Shown: positions 41,446 through 51,418, numbered from the stretch's first letter. The stretch: DNA of 64,000 bases from Streptomyces sp. ASQP_92 (GCF_025399895.1 NZ_JAODUA010000016.1:1-64000); one strand, 5' to 3'. Numbers and translations: made by a program. Notes: a model not told the origin generated them from the letters alone.

Positions 41446-42080
41446 ACGCGCGCATTCTCGTGGTCGACAACTACGACAGCTTCGTCTTCAACCTCGTCCA
41501 GTACCTGTACCAGCTCGGCGCCGAGTGCGAGGTCGTCCGCAACGACGAGGTCTCCCTCGGCCACGCCCAGGACGACTTCGACGGCGTCCTGCTCTCCCCC
41601 GGGCCCGGCACGCCCGAACAGGCCGGTATTTGCGTCGACATGGTGCGTCACTGCGCCGCAACCGGCGTCCCTGTCTTCGGCGTCTGCCTGGGTATGCAGT
41701 CGATGATGGTCGCGTACGGCGGTGTCGTGGGGCGGGCCCCCGAGCTGTTGCACGGCAAGACGTCCCCGGTGCTGCACCAGGGCACCGGTGTCTTCTCGGG
41801 GCTGCCCTCCCCCTTCACGGCGACCCGTTACCACTCGCTGGCCGCCGAGCCGGCCACGCTGCCGGACGAGCTGGAGGTCACCGCGCGCACCGAGGACGGC
41901 ATCATCATGGGGCTGCGCCACCGTGAACTGCCGGTCGAGGGCGTCCAGTTCCACCCCGAGTCGGTGCTGACCGAGCACGGCCACCGGATGCTGGCCAACT
42001 GGCTGGTGCGATGCGGGGACGCGGGGGCCGTCGGGCGCTCGGCAGGGCTCGCGCCGGTGGTGGGCAAGGCCGCGGCGTGA
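41442..42080 (+). CDS. class I glutamine amidotransferase (PabA/TrpG)
   Basis: 212 residues from GTG 41442. Full glutaminase triad: Cys in VFGVCLGMQSMM, His and Glu in VEGVQFHPESVL, with N-terminal VVDNYDSFVFNLVQYL. It passes ammonia to a chorismate partner to form 4-amino-4-deoxychorismate (folate) or anthranilate (tryptophan). No partner gene is near; an amphibolic PabA/TrpG is likely. Embedded oddly between sortases, an order conserved in Streptomyces. Confidence 0.92.
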   Translation: MNARILVVDNYDSFVFNLVQYLYQLGAECEVVRNDEVSLGHAQDDFDGVLLSPGPGTPEQAGICVDMVRHCAATGVPVFGVCLGMQSMMVAYGGVVGRAPELLHGKTSPVLHQGTGVFSGLPSPFTATRYHSLAAEPATLPDELEVTARTEDGIIMGLRHRELPVEGVQFHPESVLTEHGHRMLANWLVRCGDAGAVGRSAGLAPVVGKAAA

Positions 42081-43303
42081 CTCCGGCGCGCCCGGAGCAC
42101 GAGTACGACCCGCTGACGGACCCCCTGCCACCGGGCGGGCACGCATCGCCCTGGTTCCGGTCCGGCAACCTGGCGCCCCAGGCGTCAGCCCCCGCACAGG
42201 AGCCCGCATACGAGCCCGGGGACCGGCCGGGGTACGGGCCCCCGCCGGAGCCCGCGGCGGCCCCCCAGGAGTGGTACGAGCCCGGTCCCGCGACGGGACC
42301 GCAGGAGTGGCCCGGGCAGGAGCCCGCGGCCTCCGGGCAGGACTGGTATCCCGCACCCGCGCCGGAGCCGATAGCCGAACCGGCCGGCCCGGGCGCCCCC
42401 GAGATACCCCCGACCGATCAGGGGGCCGCGCCCGCAGACGCAGGCATTCCCCCGGCCATGGGCGTTCCCCAGGCCACCGGTATTCCCCCCGCCACCGGCG
42501 GGCGGGCCGAGCGCCGCAGGGCCGCCAAGGGCAGGGGCCGCGCGGCCCCGACGCCCACACCCGCTCCCGCTTCCGCGCCGGACGGGCGGCGGCTGACCCG
42601 GGCGGAGGCGCGCCGGGCGGCCAAGGCGCGCAAGGACAGCGCCGCGGTGATAGCCAGCCGGATCCTGGGTGAAGCGTTCATCACGCTGGGCGTGGTGATG
42701 CTCCTGTTCGTGACGTACCAGCTCTGGTGGACCAACGTCCGCGCCCACCAGGAGGCGGGCAGCGCCGCCAAGAAGATCGCGCAGGACTGGGCGGACGGGC
42801 GCAAGCCGGGCGCCTTCGCGCCGGGCGAGGGGTTCGCCCTCATGCACATTCCCCAGCTCGACGTCGTCGCCCCGATCGCGCAGGGCACCAGCAAGGCGAA
42901 GGTCCTCGACAAGGGCATGATCGGCCACTACGACGAGGCCGGCCTCAAGACGGCGATGCCCTCCGACGCGACCGGCAACTTCGCGGTGGCGGCCCACCGC
43001 AACACCCATGGCGAGCCGTTCCGGTACATCAACCGCCTGAAGGCGGGCGACAAGGTCGTCGTCGAGACGCAGGACGCGTACTACACCTACGAGATCACCA
43101 GCGAGCTGCCGCAGACCCCGCCCTCCAACGTGTCGGTGCTGAAGCCGATCCCCGTGGGCTCCGGGTTCACCAAGCCGGGCCGCTATCTGACGCTGACGAC
43201 ATGCACGCCGGAATTCACGAGTACCTACCGGTTGATCGTGTGGGGCAAGATGGTCGACGACCGACCGCGCAGCAAGGGCAAGCCCGACGCGCTCGTGGGA
43301 TGA
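42077..43303 (+). CDS. class E sortase with long Pro-rich N-terminus
   Basis: 408 residues from GTG 42077 overlapping the previous stop (GTGA). About 200 residues of Pro/Gly/Ala-rich cytoplasmic region with a basic RRLTRAEARRAAKARK patch precede the membrane segment (AFITLGVVMLLFVTYQLWWTN) and sortase domain: His in VAAHRNTHG, Cys in LTTCTPEF, Arg in YRLIVWG. Probably SrtE-type, needed for covalent display of chaplins in Streptomyces. Coupled to the next sortase (ATGA). Confidence 0.9.
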   Translation: MTPARPEHEYDPLTDPLPPGGHASPWFRSGNLAPQASAPAQEPAYEPGDRPGYGPPPEPAAAPQEWYEPGPATGPQEWPGQEPAASGQDWYPAPAPEPIAEPAGPGAPEIPPTDQGAAPADAGIPPAMGVPQATGIPPATGGRAERRRAAKGRGRAAPTPTPAPASAPDGRRLTRAEARRAAKARKDSAAVIASRILGEAFITLGVVMLLFVTYQLWWTNVRAHQEAGSAAKKIAQDWADGRKPGAFAPGEGFALMHIPQLDVVAPIAQGTSKAKVLDKGMIGHYDEAGLKTAMPSDATGNFAVAAHRNTHGEPFRYINRLKAGDKVVVETQDAYYTYEITSELPQTPPSNVSVLKPIPVGSGFTKPGRYLTLTTCTPEFTSTYRLIVWGKMVDDRPRSKGKPDALVG

Positions 43304-44064
43304 CCGAACGGACAGCAGGGGCGGGTGCGGTGGCGACGGGAACCGACCACGAGGAGCGGACCGGGGAGTCCGGACCGGCCCCGGCCCGGCGCGGCGGCGC
43401 CATCGCCACCGCCGTCAGCGTCTTCGGTGAACTCCTCATCACCGCGGGCCTGTTGCTCGCCCTGTTCGTCGTCTACTCGCTGTGGTGGACCAACGTCATG
43501 GCCGACCGCGAGGCGTCCGCGCAGAGCGACAGCGTGCGCCGCGGCTGGGCGGCCTCCACGGGCCCCGGCGCGCTCGACACCAAGGGCGGCATCGGCTTCC
43601 TGCACGTTCCGGCGATGAAGAACGGCGAGGTGCTCGTCAAGAAGGGCACCGACACCGACGTCCTCAACGGCGGTGTGGCCGGCTACTACACGGACCCGGT
43701 GGCGGCTTCGCTGCCCGGAGCGGCCAAGACCGGCAACTTCACGCTCGCCGCCCATCGCGACGGTCACGGCGCCAAGTTCCACAACATCGACAAGCTGAAG
43801 AACGGCGACCCGATCGTCTTCGAGACCAAGGACACCTGGTACGTCTACAAGGTGTTCGCCGAGCTTCCCGAGACCTCGAAGTACAACGTCGACGTCCTCC
43901 AGCCGGTCCCGAAGGGCTCGGGCGTCACGAAGCCCGGCCCGTACATCACCCTCACGACGTGCACCCCGGTCTACACCTCGAAGTACCGCTACATCGTGTG
44001 GGGCGAGCTGGTACGCACCGAGAAGGTCGACACCCGGCGCACCCCGCCCGCCGAGCTGCGCTGA
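43300..44064 (+). CDS. class E sortase
   Basis: 254 residues from ATG 43300 coupled to the previous gene. Membrane segment (ELLITAGLLLALFVVYSLWWTN) then sortase core with His in LAAHRDGHG, Cys in LTTCTPVY and Arg in YRYIVWG. Paralogue of the preceding sortase but with a short N-terminus. In S. coelicolor the adjacent pair is SrtE1/SrtE2; which is which I leave open. Confidence 0.9.
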   Translation: MTERTAGAGAVATGTDHEERTGESGPAPARRGGAIATAVSVFGELLITAGLLLALFVVYSLWWTNVMADREASAQSDSVRRGWAASTGPGALDTKGGIGFLHVPAMKNGEVLVKKGTDTDVLNGGVAGYYTDPVAASLPGAAKTGNFTLAAHRDGHGAKFHNIDKLKNGDPIVFETKDTWYVYKVFAELPETSKYNVDVLQPVPKGSGVTKPGPYITLTTCTPVYTSKYRYIVWGELVRTEKVDTRRTPPAELR

Positions 44065-44091
44065 GCGGCCCGTAGACCGATCCCGTACGCG

Positions 44092-44130
44092 ACTGAGCCC
44101 CGGCCCCTGTGAAGGGGGCCGGGGCTCAGT
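44092..44130. terminator. bidirectional terminator
   Basis: Perfect 16-bp arms ACTGAGCCCCGGCCCC and GGGGCCGGGGCTCAGT between the sortase and pknB ends. Confidence 0.85.
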
Positions 44131-44148
44131 GCGATGCGCGGTGGGGAG

Positions 44149-46164
44149 CTAGTCCTGCGGTGAGCCGGAGGGCCCGCCGAAGAACACCGGGCCACCGTTC
44201 TCGCCGCCGCTGACGGTGGTCAGCGTGACCGGCTGGTTGGGATCGGCCATGGTGCCCGAGTTGGGCGTGACCATCATGACCCGCGCCTTGCCGTCGTCCG
44301 AACTGCCCGGCGAGAACTGGATGTTGCTGAAGCCCGCGTTGTTGAGCGTCTGCGTGGCCTTCTTCACCGTCATGCCGGCCAGGCCCTGCGGAATGGCGAC
44401 TTGGCCCGGCGGGGTCGGCGGTGTCTGGGACTGCGGGCCCTTGGAGACCTTGAGGGTGATCTGGACGTCCTTGGACTGGCTGGTGTTGCCGTTCGGGGAC
44501 ATCGAGACGACCTGGTCCAGCGGGCTCTGGTCGTCCACGTTCTGGCGGACCACATTGGTGAAGCCGACACTGTTGAGCTGCGTGAGCGCGGCCGTGTAGT
44601 CCTTGCCCGTCACATCGGGCAGATTCACGGTCTGCTTCTTGGCGATCGTGAGCGTGACCGTCGAGTTCTTCTCCGCCTGCGAGCCGCCCGCCGGGTCCTG
44701 CTTGTCGACCGTGCCCGGAGTCGAGCTGGACTCGACCTCCTTGGTCTTCACCTGGAAGCCCTTGTTCTGCAGGAGCTGGGTCGCGCTGTCCTTGTCCTTC
44801 TGCGTGACGTCCGGGACCTCGATCTTGGGCGCACCCGTGGACACGGTGACCGAGATCGTCTCGCCCTTCTTCATGGTGCCGCTGGCCGGGGACTGGGTGC
44901 AGATGTTGCCCTTGGGCTGGTCCGCACACGGCTCGTTCTTGGTGACGGACATCTTGACGCCGGCATTGATCGCCAGTTTCTCGGCGTCGCCCTGGCTGCT
45001 GCCCACGAGCTGGGGCACGTCCATCGAGCTGCTGTCGGCGCTGTTGCTGAAGACCGCCTTGCCGATCAGGATCGCTCCGACCAGCACCAGGACGCCCGCC
45101 AGGATCAGCAGCACCGTCGAGGTGTGGGACTTCTTCTGGCGGCGCCGGTCGGGGCGGTCGTCGTAGCCGTAGCCGCCGTCGTCGGGGTTGACCGGTGGCA
45201 GCATCGAGGTCTGGCCGGCGCCCGGGTCGGCGTGGCGCAGCGCGGTGGTCGGCTGGTCGTTGCCGTAGCCGTCGTACCCGCCGCCGTATCCCACCGCCCC
45301 CAGGGTGGCGGTCGCGGCGACCGGCTGGCCGTCGAGATAGGCCTCGATGTCGGCGCGCATCTCGTCCGCCGACTGGTAGCGGTAGGCCGGGTCCTTGACG
45401 AGCGCCTTCAGGACGATGGCGTCCATCTCGGGCGTGATCTCGGAGTCGAAGTTCGAGGGGGCCTGAGGCTCCTCGCGTACGTGCTGATAGGCAACGGCGA
45501 CCGGGGAGTCCCCGACGAAGGGAGGCCGGACGGTGAGCAGCTCGTACAGCAGACAGCCCGTGGAGTAGAGGTCGCTTCGCGCGTCGACCTGCTCGCCCTT
45601 GGCCTGCTCCGGGGAGAGGTACTGGGCGGTGCCGATGACGGCCGCGGTCTGGGTCATCGTCATGCCGGAGTCGCCCATGGCGCGGGCGATGCCGAAGTCC
45701 ATGACCTTGACCTGGCCGGTGCGCGTCAGCATGACGTTCGCCGGCTTGATGTCGCGGTGGACGATCCCGTTGCGGTGCGAGTACTCGAGGGCCTGGAGGA
45801 TGCCGATGGTCATTTCCAGGGTGCGCTCGGGCAGCAGCTTGCGCCCGGAGTGCAGCAGCTCACGCAGGGTGGAGCCGTCGACGTACTCCATCACGATGTA
45901 CGGGATGGAGACGTTGTCGACGTAGTCCTCGCCAGTGTCATAGACAGCGACGATTGCCGGGTGGTTGAGCGAGGCGGCCGACTGGGCCTCACGGCGGAAC
46001 CGGGCCTGGAAGGACGGGTCGCGGGCGAGGTCGGCCCGCAGCGTCTTCACGGCGACGGTGCGGCCGAGCCGGGTGTCGTGCGCGAGGTAGACCTCGGCCA
46101 TGCCACCACGGCCGAGCACCTGGCCCAGCTCGTACCGGCCGCCGAGGCGACGCGGCTCTTCCAT
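44149..46164 (-). CDS. pknB: PASTA-domain Ser/Thr protein kinase PknB
   Basis: 671 residues from ATG 46164. Kinase domain about 10-275: GRGGMAEVYLAHD, Lys in VAVKTL, HRDIKPANVML, DFGIARAMG, SPEQAKG. Linker, membrane segment (STVLLILAGVLVLVGAILIG), then four extracellular PASTA repeats (e.g. VPQLVGSSQGDAEKLAINAG, VPDVTQKDKDSATQLLQNKG) that sense peptidoglycan fragments and lipid II. Heads the division-signalling cluster with PbpA, FtsW, PP2C and FHA proteins. Confidence 0.95.
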   Translation of the reverse strand: MEEPRRLGGRYELGQVLGRGGMAEVYLAHDTRLGRTVAVKTLRADLARDPSFQARFRREAQSAASLNHPAIVAVYDTGEDYVDNVSIPYIVMEYVDGSTLRELLHSGRKLLPERTLEMTIGILQALEYSHRNGIVHRDIKPANVMLTRTGQVKVMDFGIARAMGDSGMTMTQTAAVIGTAQYLSPEQAKGEQVDARSDLYSTGCLLYELLTVRPPFVGDSPVAVAYQHVREEPQAPSNFDSEITPEMDAIVLKALVKDPAYRYQSADEMRADIEAYLDGQPVAATATLGAVGYGGGYDGYGNDQPTTALRHADPGAGQTSMLPPVNPDDGGYGYDDRPDRRRQKKSHTSTVLLILAGVLVLVGAILIGKAVFSNSADSSSMDVPQLVGSSQGDAEKLAINAGVKMSVTKNEPCADQPKGNICTQSPASGTMKKGETISVTVSTGAPKIEVPDVTQKDKDSATQLLQNKGFQVKTKEVESSSTPGTVDKQDPAGGSQAEKNSTVTLTIAKKQTVNLPDVTGKDYTAALTQLNSVGFTNVVRQNVDDQSPLDQVVSMSPNGNTSQSKDVQITLKVSKGPQSQTPPTPPGQVAIPQGLAGMTVKKATQTLNNAGFSNIQFSPGSSDDGKARVMMVTPNSGTMADPNQPVTLTTVSGGENGGPVFFGGPSGSPQD

Positions 46165-46308
46165 AGCTAATCCAGCCCTCTCCGTCTGTCCCGACCGTAC
46201 CCATGGGTGGTCCGGCGGTGTGCTGTTCGCGCATACGCTACCGGGCACCGCGAGCCGATCAGCTCGCGACCGTCACCTGATACCGGACCGGTACAGGGCA
46301 CGTGTGAT

Positions 46309-46344
46309 GTTTCACGTGAAACGGGCGAGCGTTTCACGTGAAAC
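46309..46344. promoter_or_regulatory. parS: two parS sites
   Basis: GTTTCACGTGAAAC occurs exactly at 46309-46322 and 46331-46344, between pknB and pbpA. This is the ParB-binding palindrome of Streptomyces, clustered around oriC; it loads ParB-CTP clamps for segregation into spores. Confidence 0.95.
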
Positions 46345-46352
46345 AACCCCGG

Positions 46353-47816
46353 TCACTTCTTGCCGTCGAGTACCGCCTTCATGACGTTCTTGGCGATGGG
46401 GGCGGCGAGCTTGCCGCCCGCGATGTCGTCGCGGGTCGTGTCGGAGCCTTCGATGACCACGGCGACGGCGACCGGGGAGCCGTTGTCGGTCTTGGCGTAG
46501 GAGATGAACCAGGCGTACGGGTTGTCCTTGTTGTCCACACCGTGCTGGGCGGTACCGGTCTTGCCGCCGACGGTCACGCCGTTGATCTGCCCCGCCTTGC
46601 CGGTGCCGTCGGTGACCACGAACTCCATCATCTTCTGGAGTTTCTGAGCGGTGGCGGCCGACATCGGCTGACTCATCTGCTCCGGCTGGGTCTTGCTCAA
46701 GACGTCCACGTTCGGTGCCTGGAGCTGGTCGACCATGTACGGCTTCATCAGCTTGCCGTCATTGGCGACGGCGGCGGCGACCATGGCCATCTGGAGCGGG
46801 GTCGCGCGGTTGGAGGCCTGCCCGATGCCCGCCATGGCGTTCTGCGGGCGGTTGTCCTTCGGGTAGATGCTGGCGTCGGTGCGGACCGGGTTGAAGATCT
46901 GCTTGTTGAAGCCGAACTTCTCGGCCTCGGCCTTCATCTTCTCGTTGCCCAGGTCGGCGCTGATCTTGCCGAAGACGGTGTTGCAGGACCACTGGAGAGC
47001 CACCTTGAGCGTGGCGTTCTCGCAGGGGATGTCGCCCTCGTTGTTCAGCGGCTGGTGGGCGGTGTCCGGCAGGATGTACGGCACCGGCGACTTCGTCGGG
47101 TCGTCGATGCCGGAGTACAGGCCGTTCTCCAGGGCCGCGGCGGCGGTGACCACCTTGAAGGTGGAGCCCGGCGGGTAGGTCTGGCGCAGCGCCCGGTTCA
47201 GCATGGGCTGGTTCTTGTCGTCGAGCAGCGTCTTGTACGCCTGGCTGTCCTTGTTGCTGCTGCCCGCGAACACCGACGGGTCGTACGAGGGCGTGGAGGC
47301 CAGCGCGAGGATGGCGCCGGTCTGCGGGTTGATGGCCGCGACGGCGCCCTTCTTGTCGCCGAGGCCCTGGAAGGCGGCCTTCTGCGCGGCGCTGTTCAGG
47401 GTGGTGACGACGTTGCCGCCCTGCTTCTTCTCGCCGGTGAACATCGACAGCGTCCGGTCGAAGAAGAGCCGGTTGTCGGTGCCGGACAGGATGCCGTCCT
47501 CGATCTTCTCCAGCTGGGAGGCGTCGAAGATCTGCGAGGCGTATCCGGTGACCGGCGACCACATGGTGCCGTCCTTCCAGACCCGCTTGTACTTGAAGTC
47601 GGTGCCCGTCGACTCGGTGGAGCCGGTGATCGTCTGCCCGTCGGCCGTGATGATGTTGCCCCGCTCATGGGCGAAGCGCTCGATCTGGACGCGGCGGTTG
47701 TACTTGTGCGCGTTCAGCTCGTCGGCACGCACGTACTGGAGCCAGTTGTCGCGGATCATCAGCGAGAGGACGAGCAGCCCGCAGAAGATCGCGATCCGGC
47801 GCAGGGGCTTGTTCAC
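46353..47816 (-). CDS. pbpA: peptidoglycan transpeptidase PbpA
   Basis: 487 residues from GTG 47816 overlapping the ftsW stop. A single N-terminal anchor (RRIAIFCGLLVLSLMI), a dimerisation part (RGNIITADGQTITGS), then the penicillin-binding transpeptidase domain: SxxK in PPGSTFKVV, KTG in VGGKTGTAQHG. It cross-links peptidoglycan outside the membrane, with FtsW/RodA as partner glycosyltransferase. Operon downstream of ftsW. Confidence 0.93.
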   Translation of the reverse strand: MNKPLRRIAIFCGLLVLSLMIRDNWLQYVRADELNAHKYNRRVQIERFAHERGNIITADGQTITGSTESTGTDFKYKRVWKDGTMWSPVTGYASQIFDASQLEKIEDGILSGTDNRLFFDRTLSMFTGEKKQGGNVVTTLNSAAQKAAFQGLGDKKGAVAAINPQTGAILALASTPSYDPSVFAGSSNKDSQAYKTLLDDKNQPMLNRALRQTYPPGSTFKVVTAAAALENGLYSGIDDPTKSPVPYILPDTAHQPLNNEGDIPCENATLKVALQWSCNTVFGKISADLGNEKMKAEAEKFGFNKQIFNPVRTDASIYPKDNRPQNAMAGIGQASNRATPLQMAMVAAAVANDGKLMKPYMVDQLQAPNVDVLSKTQPEQMSQPMSAATAQKLQKMMEFVVTDGTGKAGQINGVTVGGKTGTAQHGVDNKDNPYAWFISYAKTDNGSPVAVAVVIEGSDTTRDDIAGGKLAAPIAKNVMKAVLDGKK

Positions 47817-49234
47817 GGGCGGACCACCTGGGTCATCTCGGCGTCGGAGGACGGGGCGGGGGCCGGGGCGGGACGGCGCGCGGTGTCGCTGATCCGGATG
47901 AGGATGCCGATCAGCGCCCAGTTGGCGATGACGGAGGAACCACCCTGGGCGACGAACGGCATCGTCATACCGGTCAGCGGGATCAGGCCCATCACGCCGC
48001 CGGCGACGACGAAGACCTGGAGCGCGAAGGCGCCGGACAGGCCGATCGCGAGCAGCTTGCCGAACGGGTCGCGGGCGGCGAGCGCGGTGCGCACACCCCG
48101 CTCCACGATCAGGCCGTACAGGAGGAGCAGCGCCATCATCCCGGCCAGGCCGAGTTCCTCGCCGACGGTGGACAGGATGAAGTCGGCGTTGGCGGCGAAG
48201 CCGATGAGGTCGGAGTTGCCCTGGCCGAGGCCGGTGCCGAGGGTGCCGCCGGAGCCGAACGACATGATCGCGTCGCCGATCTGCTGGCAGGCGCCGGTCT
48301 TGTCGGTCTTGTAGCAGGCGAACGGGTCGAGCCAGGCGTTCACACGCGACTGGACGTGCGGCTCGAACGAGGCCACCGCGACCGCGCCGACCGCCGACAT
48401 CACCAGGCCGAACACGATCCAGCTGGTGCGCTCGGTGGCGACGTACAGCATGACGACGAACAGGCCGAAGAACAGCAGCGAGGTACCGAGGTCGGTCTCG
48501 AAGACCAGGATCAGGATCGACAGCGCCCAGATCACCAGGATCGGGCCGAGGTCGCGGCCGCGCGGCAGATACAGGCCCATGAAGCGGCGGCTGGCCAGCG
48601 CGAGCGCGTCCCGCTTCACCATCAGATAGCCGGAGAAGAAGATCGCGATGATGATCTTCGCGAACTCACCGGGCTGGATGGTGCCGAGCCCGGGGATCGA
48701 GATCCAGATCTTCGCGCCGTTGACGGCGGGGAAGAACATCGGCAGCACCAGCAGGAACAGCGCCACCGCCATCGAGATGTAGGTGTAGCGCTGCAGGATG
48801 CGGTGGTCCTTGAGCAGCAGCAGCACGCCGATGAACAGGGCCACACCGATCGCGGTGTACAGCAACTGGTGGGGGGCGTCCGGCGAGAACTTGCCCCAGG
48901 CGTTCTTGGCGCGCTGGATCAGCCGCGGCGACTGGTCGAGCCGCCAGATCAGCACCAGGCCGAGCCCGTTGAGCAGCGTCGCGAGCGGCAGCAGCAGAGG
49001 ATCGGCGTACCTGGCGAACTTGCGCACCACCAAGTGCGCCACACCCGCCATCAGGCCGAGGCCCAGACCGTATCCGAGCATGCCGGAGGGGAGCTTGCCG
49101 GTCATGGCAAGCCCCACGTTGGCGTACGCGAACACCGGGATGGCCACCGCGAAGATCAGCAGGGCCAGCTCGGTGTTGCGGCGGCTCGGTGCTTCGATCG
49201 CGCCAATGGTGGTGGTGTTGGTGACAACGCTCAT
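47813..49234 (-). CDS. ftsW: FtsW/RodA/SpoVE-type lipid II glycosyltransferase
   Basis: 473 residues, ten or so membrane spans with SEDS signatures: NSDLIGFAANADFILSTVGEELGLAGM and GLIPLTGMTMPFVAQGGSSVIANW. SEDS proteins polymerise glycan strands from lipid II in complex with a class B PBP, here PbpA, with which it is coupled (GTGA). ATG 49234 follows the PP2C gene by 26 bp. Confidence 0.93.
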   Translation of the reverse strand: MSVVTNTTTIGAIEAPSRRNTELALLIFAVAIPVFAYANVGLAMTGKLPSGMLGYGLGLGLMAGVAHLVVRKFARYADPLLLPLATLLNGLGLVLIWRLDQSPRLIQRAKNAWGKFSPDAPHQLLYTAIGVALFIGVLLLLKDHRILQRYTYISMAVALFLLVLPMFFPAVNGAKIWISIPGLGTIQPGEFAKIIIAIFFSGYLMVKRDALALASRRFMGLYLPRGRDLGPILVIWALSILILVFETDLGTSLLFFGLFVVMLYVATERTSWIVFGLVMSAVGAVAVASFEPHVQSRVNAWLDPFACYKTDKTGACQQIGDAIMSFGSGGTLGTGLGQGNSDLIGFAANADFILSTVGEELGLAGMMALLLLYGLIVERGVRTALAARDPFGKLLAIGLSGAFALQVFVVAGGVMGLIPLTGMTMPFVAQGGSSVIANWALIGILIRISDTARRPAPAPAPSSDAEMTQVVRP

Positions 49235-49260
49235 GGTGTGGAAAGGCCCCCTACGGCTGC

Positions 49261-50742
49261 CTACTGCTTACCGCACTGCGAGACCAGCTTCTGCTCGTCC
49301 TCCGAGAAACTGGGGCCGGGTGTGGGAGATGCGGTGGTGGCGGTCTTGTTGGACGGGGCGCTGGTGGCGCCCGTGCCGGGCTTCTGGGCGTTGTTGCCCT
49401 CGGCGGCCCGGCGCTCCTCCTCCTTCTTGCAGGCGGACGCCTGCGTCGCGAACTCCCGGATCTTGGCCTGCGCCTTGTCGAGGCTGCTCGCGGCGATCGT
49501 CGAGTCGATCTGGTTGCGCTGGTACTGCGGGAGGTACTTGAGTTCGATCTCGGGATGGTCGGTCTCCACCTTGGAGAGCTTCACCCACGCCAGGTCCTGG
49601 CTGATGCCCCGGTACAGCGCCACGTGCGGAGTGCCGTCGCTGTTGGTGCCGATGAAGTACTGCGTCTGCGTCCAGCGGTAACCGCCGTACAGACCGCCAC
49701 CGACGACCGCCAGGGCCAGCACGATGTACAGCGACCTGCGGATCCAGCGGCCCTTGCCACGCCGGCGCGGCTTGACGAAGTCCTCGTCCGTGTACGAACC
49801 GAACGCGCCCTCGGGCGGGGCGCCGTAGCCGCCGCCTTCCTCGCCGCTGCCGGGCGGGCCGAAGCCACCCGGGGGGGAGGGCGCGGGACGGCCGAGCCCG
49901 GAGGCCCGGCCCGCCGGGGTCTGCATGGCGCCGCCGTCGTTCAGCTGCAACTGGTTCTCGGCGACCGCGCCCACGATGACCGGAGTGTCGTTGAGCCGGC
50001 CCGCCAGGGTGTCCCCGGAGTCGACGTCCAGCACATCGGCGATGATCACCGTGATGTTGTCGGGGCCACCACCGCGCAGCGCGAGCTGAATCAGCTCCTG
50101 CACGGTCTCCTGCGGGCCCTGATAGCTGGCGAGGGTCTCCTCCATCGTCTGGTGGGAGACCACGCCCGACAGACCGTCGGAACAGATCAAGTACCGGTCT
50201 CCGGCCCGCACTTCACGGATCGACAGATCGGGCTCGACGTGGTCGCCACTGCCCAGGGCACGCATCAGGAGCGAGCGCTGCGGGTGAGTGGTGGCCTCTT
50301 CCTCGGTGATGCGGCCCTCGTCGACCAGGCGCTGCACCCAGGTGTGGTCCTGGGTGATCTGGGTGAGGACGCCGTCGCGCAGCAGATAGGCACGCGAGTC
50401 GCCGACGTGCACCAGACCCAGGCGCTGGCCCGTCCACAGCAGAGCGGTGAGCGTGGTGCCCATCCCCTCCAGCTGCGGGTCCTCCTCGACCATCATGCGC
50501 AACTGGTCGTTGGCCCGCTGCACGGCCGTGCCGAGCGAGGTCAGGATGTCGGAACCGGGTACGTCGTCGTCGAGCGTGACCAGGGTGGAGATCACCTCGG
50601 AGGAGGCGACCTCACCGGCGGCCTGACCGCCCATGCCGTCGGCGATGGCCAGGAGACGGGGACCGGCATAGCCGGAGTCCTCGTTCCCCTCGCGGATCAT
50701 GCCCTTGTGCGATCCGGCGGCGAAACGCAGGGAGAGACTCAT
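49261..50742 (-). CDS. PP2C-family Ser/Thr phosphatase (PstP)
   Basis: 493 residues from ATG 50742. Phosphatase domain about 1-240 with metal-binding motifs GNEDSGYAG, AIADGMGGQA, GDSRAYLLRDG, SDGLSGVV and GPDNITVII. A linker rich in Pro/Gly leads to a membrane segment (RSLYIVLALAVVGGGLYGGYRW) and an extracellular tail ending in DEQKLVSQCGKQ. It removes phosphates placed by PknB and its substrates. Confidence 0.93.
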   Translation of the reverse strand: MSLSLRFAAGSHKGMIREGNEDSGYAGPRLLAIADGMGGQAAGEVASSEVISTLVTLDDDVPGSDILTSLGTAVQRANDQLRMMVEEDPQLEGMGTTLTALLWTGQRLGLVHVGDSRAYLLRDGVLTQITQDHTWVQRLVDEGRITEEEATTHPQRSLLMRALGSGDHVEPDLSIREVRAGDRYLICSDGLSGVVSHQTMEETLASYQGPQETVQELIQLALRGGGPDNITVIIADVLDVDSGDTLAGRLNDTPVIVGAVAENQLQLNDGGAMQTPAGRASGLGRPAPSPPGGFGPPGSGEEGGGYGAPPEGAFGSYTDEDFVKPRRRGKGRWIRRSLYIVLALAVVGGGLYGGYRWTQTQYFIGTNSDGTPHVALYRGISQDLAWVKLSKVETDHPEIELKYLPQYQRNQIDSTIAASSLDKAQAKIREFATQASACKKEEERRAAEGNNAQKPGTGATSAPSNKTATTASPTPGPSFSEDEQKLVSQCGKQ

Positions 50743-50871
50743 GCGCACCTCGCCTGTCGGCTCGGGGTACGGCCGGTCATGTCGAGCCACACTGCCCACC
50801 CTCCGGTCGGGAGCCCGTCCCGGTCCCTGAGGACCGCCGCGGCTCGCTCGCTCCGCTCGCTCATTGTCGTA

Positions 50872-51408
50872 CTACTTCCGCAGCTCGATGACGGTCTTGC
50901 CGATGCGGATCGGCGCGCCCAGCGGAATCGGGGTCGGGGTGGTGAGCCGGGTCCGGTCCAGATAGGTGCCGTTGGTGGACCCGAGATCCTCGACGATCCA
51001 ATTGCCGTCCCGGTCCGGGTAGATCCTGGCATGGCGGCTCGACGCGTAATCGTCGTCCAGGACGATCGTCGAATCGTGCGCCCGGCCCAGCGTGATGGTC
51101 TGGCCCTGAAGGGCGACCGTGGTGCCGGTGAGGGTGCCCTCGGAGACGACCAGCTTGGAGGGGGCGCCGCGGCGCTGGCGCCCGCCACCCCCCTGCTGCT
51201 GGCCGCGCTGCGGCGGCGGCGCGGCGGCCGCGGCCGCCTGCCGGCCGGTCTGCTGCTGCCGGTTGGCCTCATTGCCCCGGCGCGAACCGCGCTGGGTGAC
51301 GCGCGTTCCGAACAGATCACTGCGAATGACCTGAACGGCCACGATGACGAACAGCCACAGTACGGCGAGGAAACCCAACCGCATGACCGTGAGGGTCAGC
51401 TCTGACAT
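50872..51408 (-). CDS. fhaB: FHA-domain protein FhaB (FipA-type)
   Basis: 178 residues from ATG 51408. N-terminal membrane segment (VMRLGFLAVLWLFVIVAVQVI), a Gln/Ala-rich linker, and a C-terminal FHA domain: ITLGRAHDSTIVLDDDYASSRHARIY...VEDLGSTNGTYLDRTRL. FHA binds phosphothreonine; it links PknB signalling to division. 10 bp behind fhaA. Confidence 0.92.
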   Translation of the reverse strand: MSELTLTVMRLGFLAVLWLFVIVAVQVIRSDLFGTRVTQRGSRRGNEANRQQQTGRQAAAAAAPPPQRGQQQGGGGRQRRGAPSKLVVSEGTLTGTTVALQGQTITLGRAHDSTIVLDDDYASSRHARIYPDRDGNWIVEDLGSTNGTYLDRTRLTTPTPIPLGAPIRIGKTVIELRK

Positions 51409-51418
51409 TGCCCCCGCT

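Noticed and set aside
44401..48314. Long plus-strand frames opposite pknB, pbpA and ftsW
   Set aside because: The minus strand encodes complete, motif-rich conserved proteins; the plus frames have no recognisable domains.
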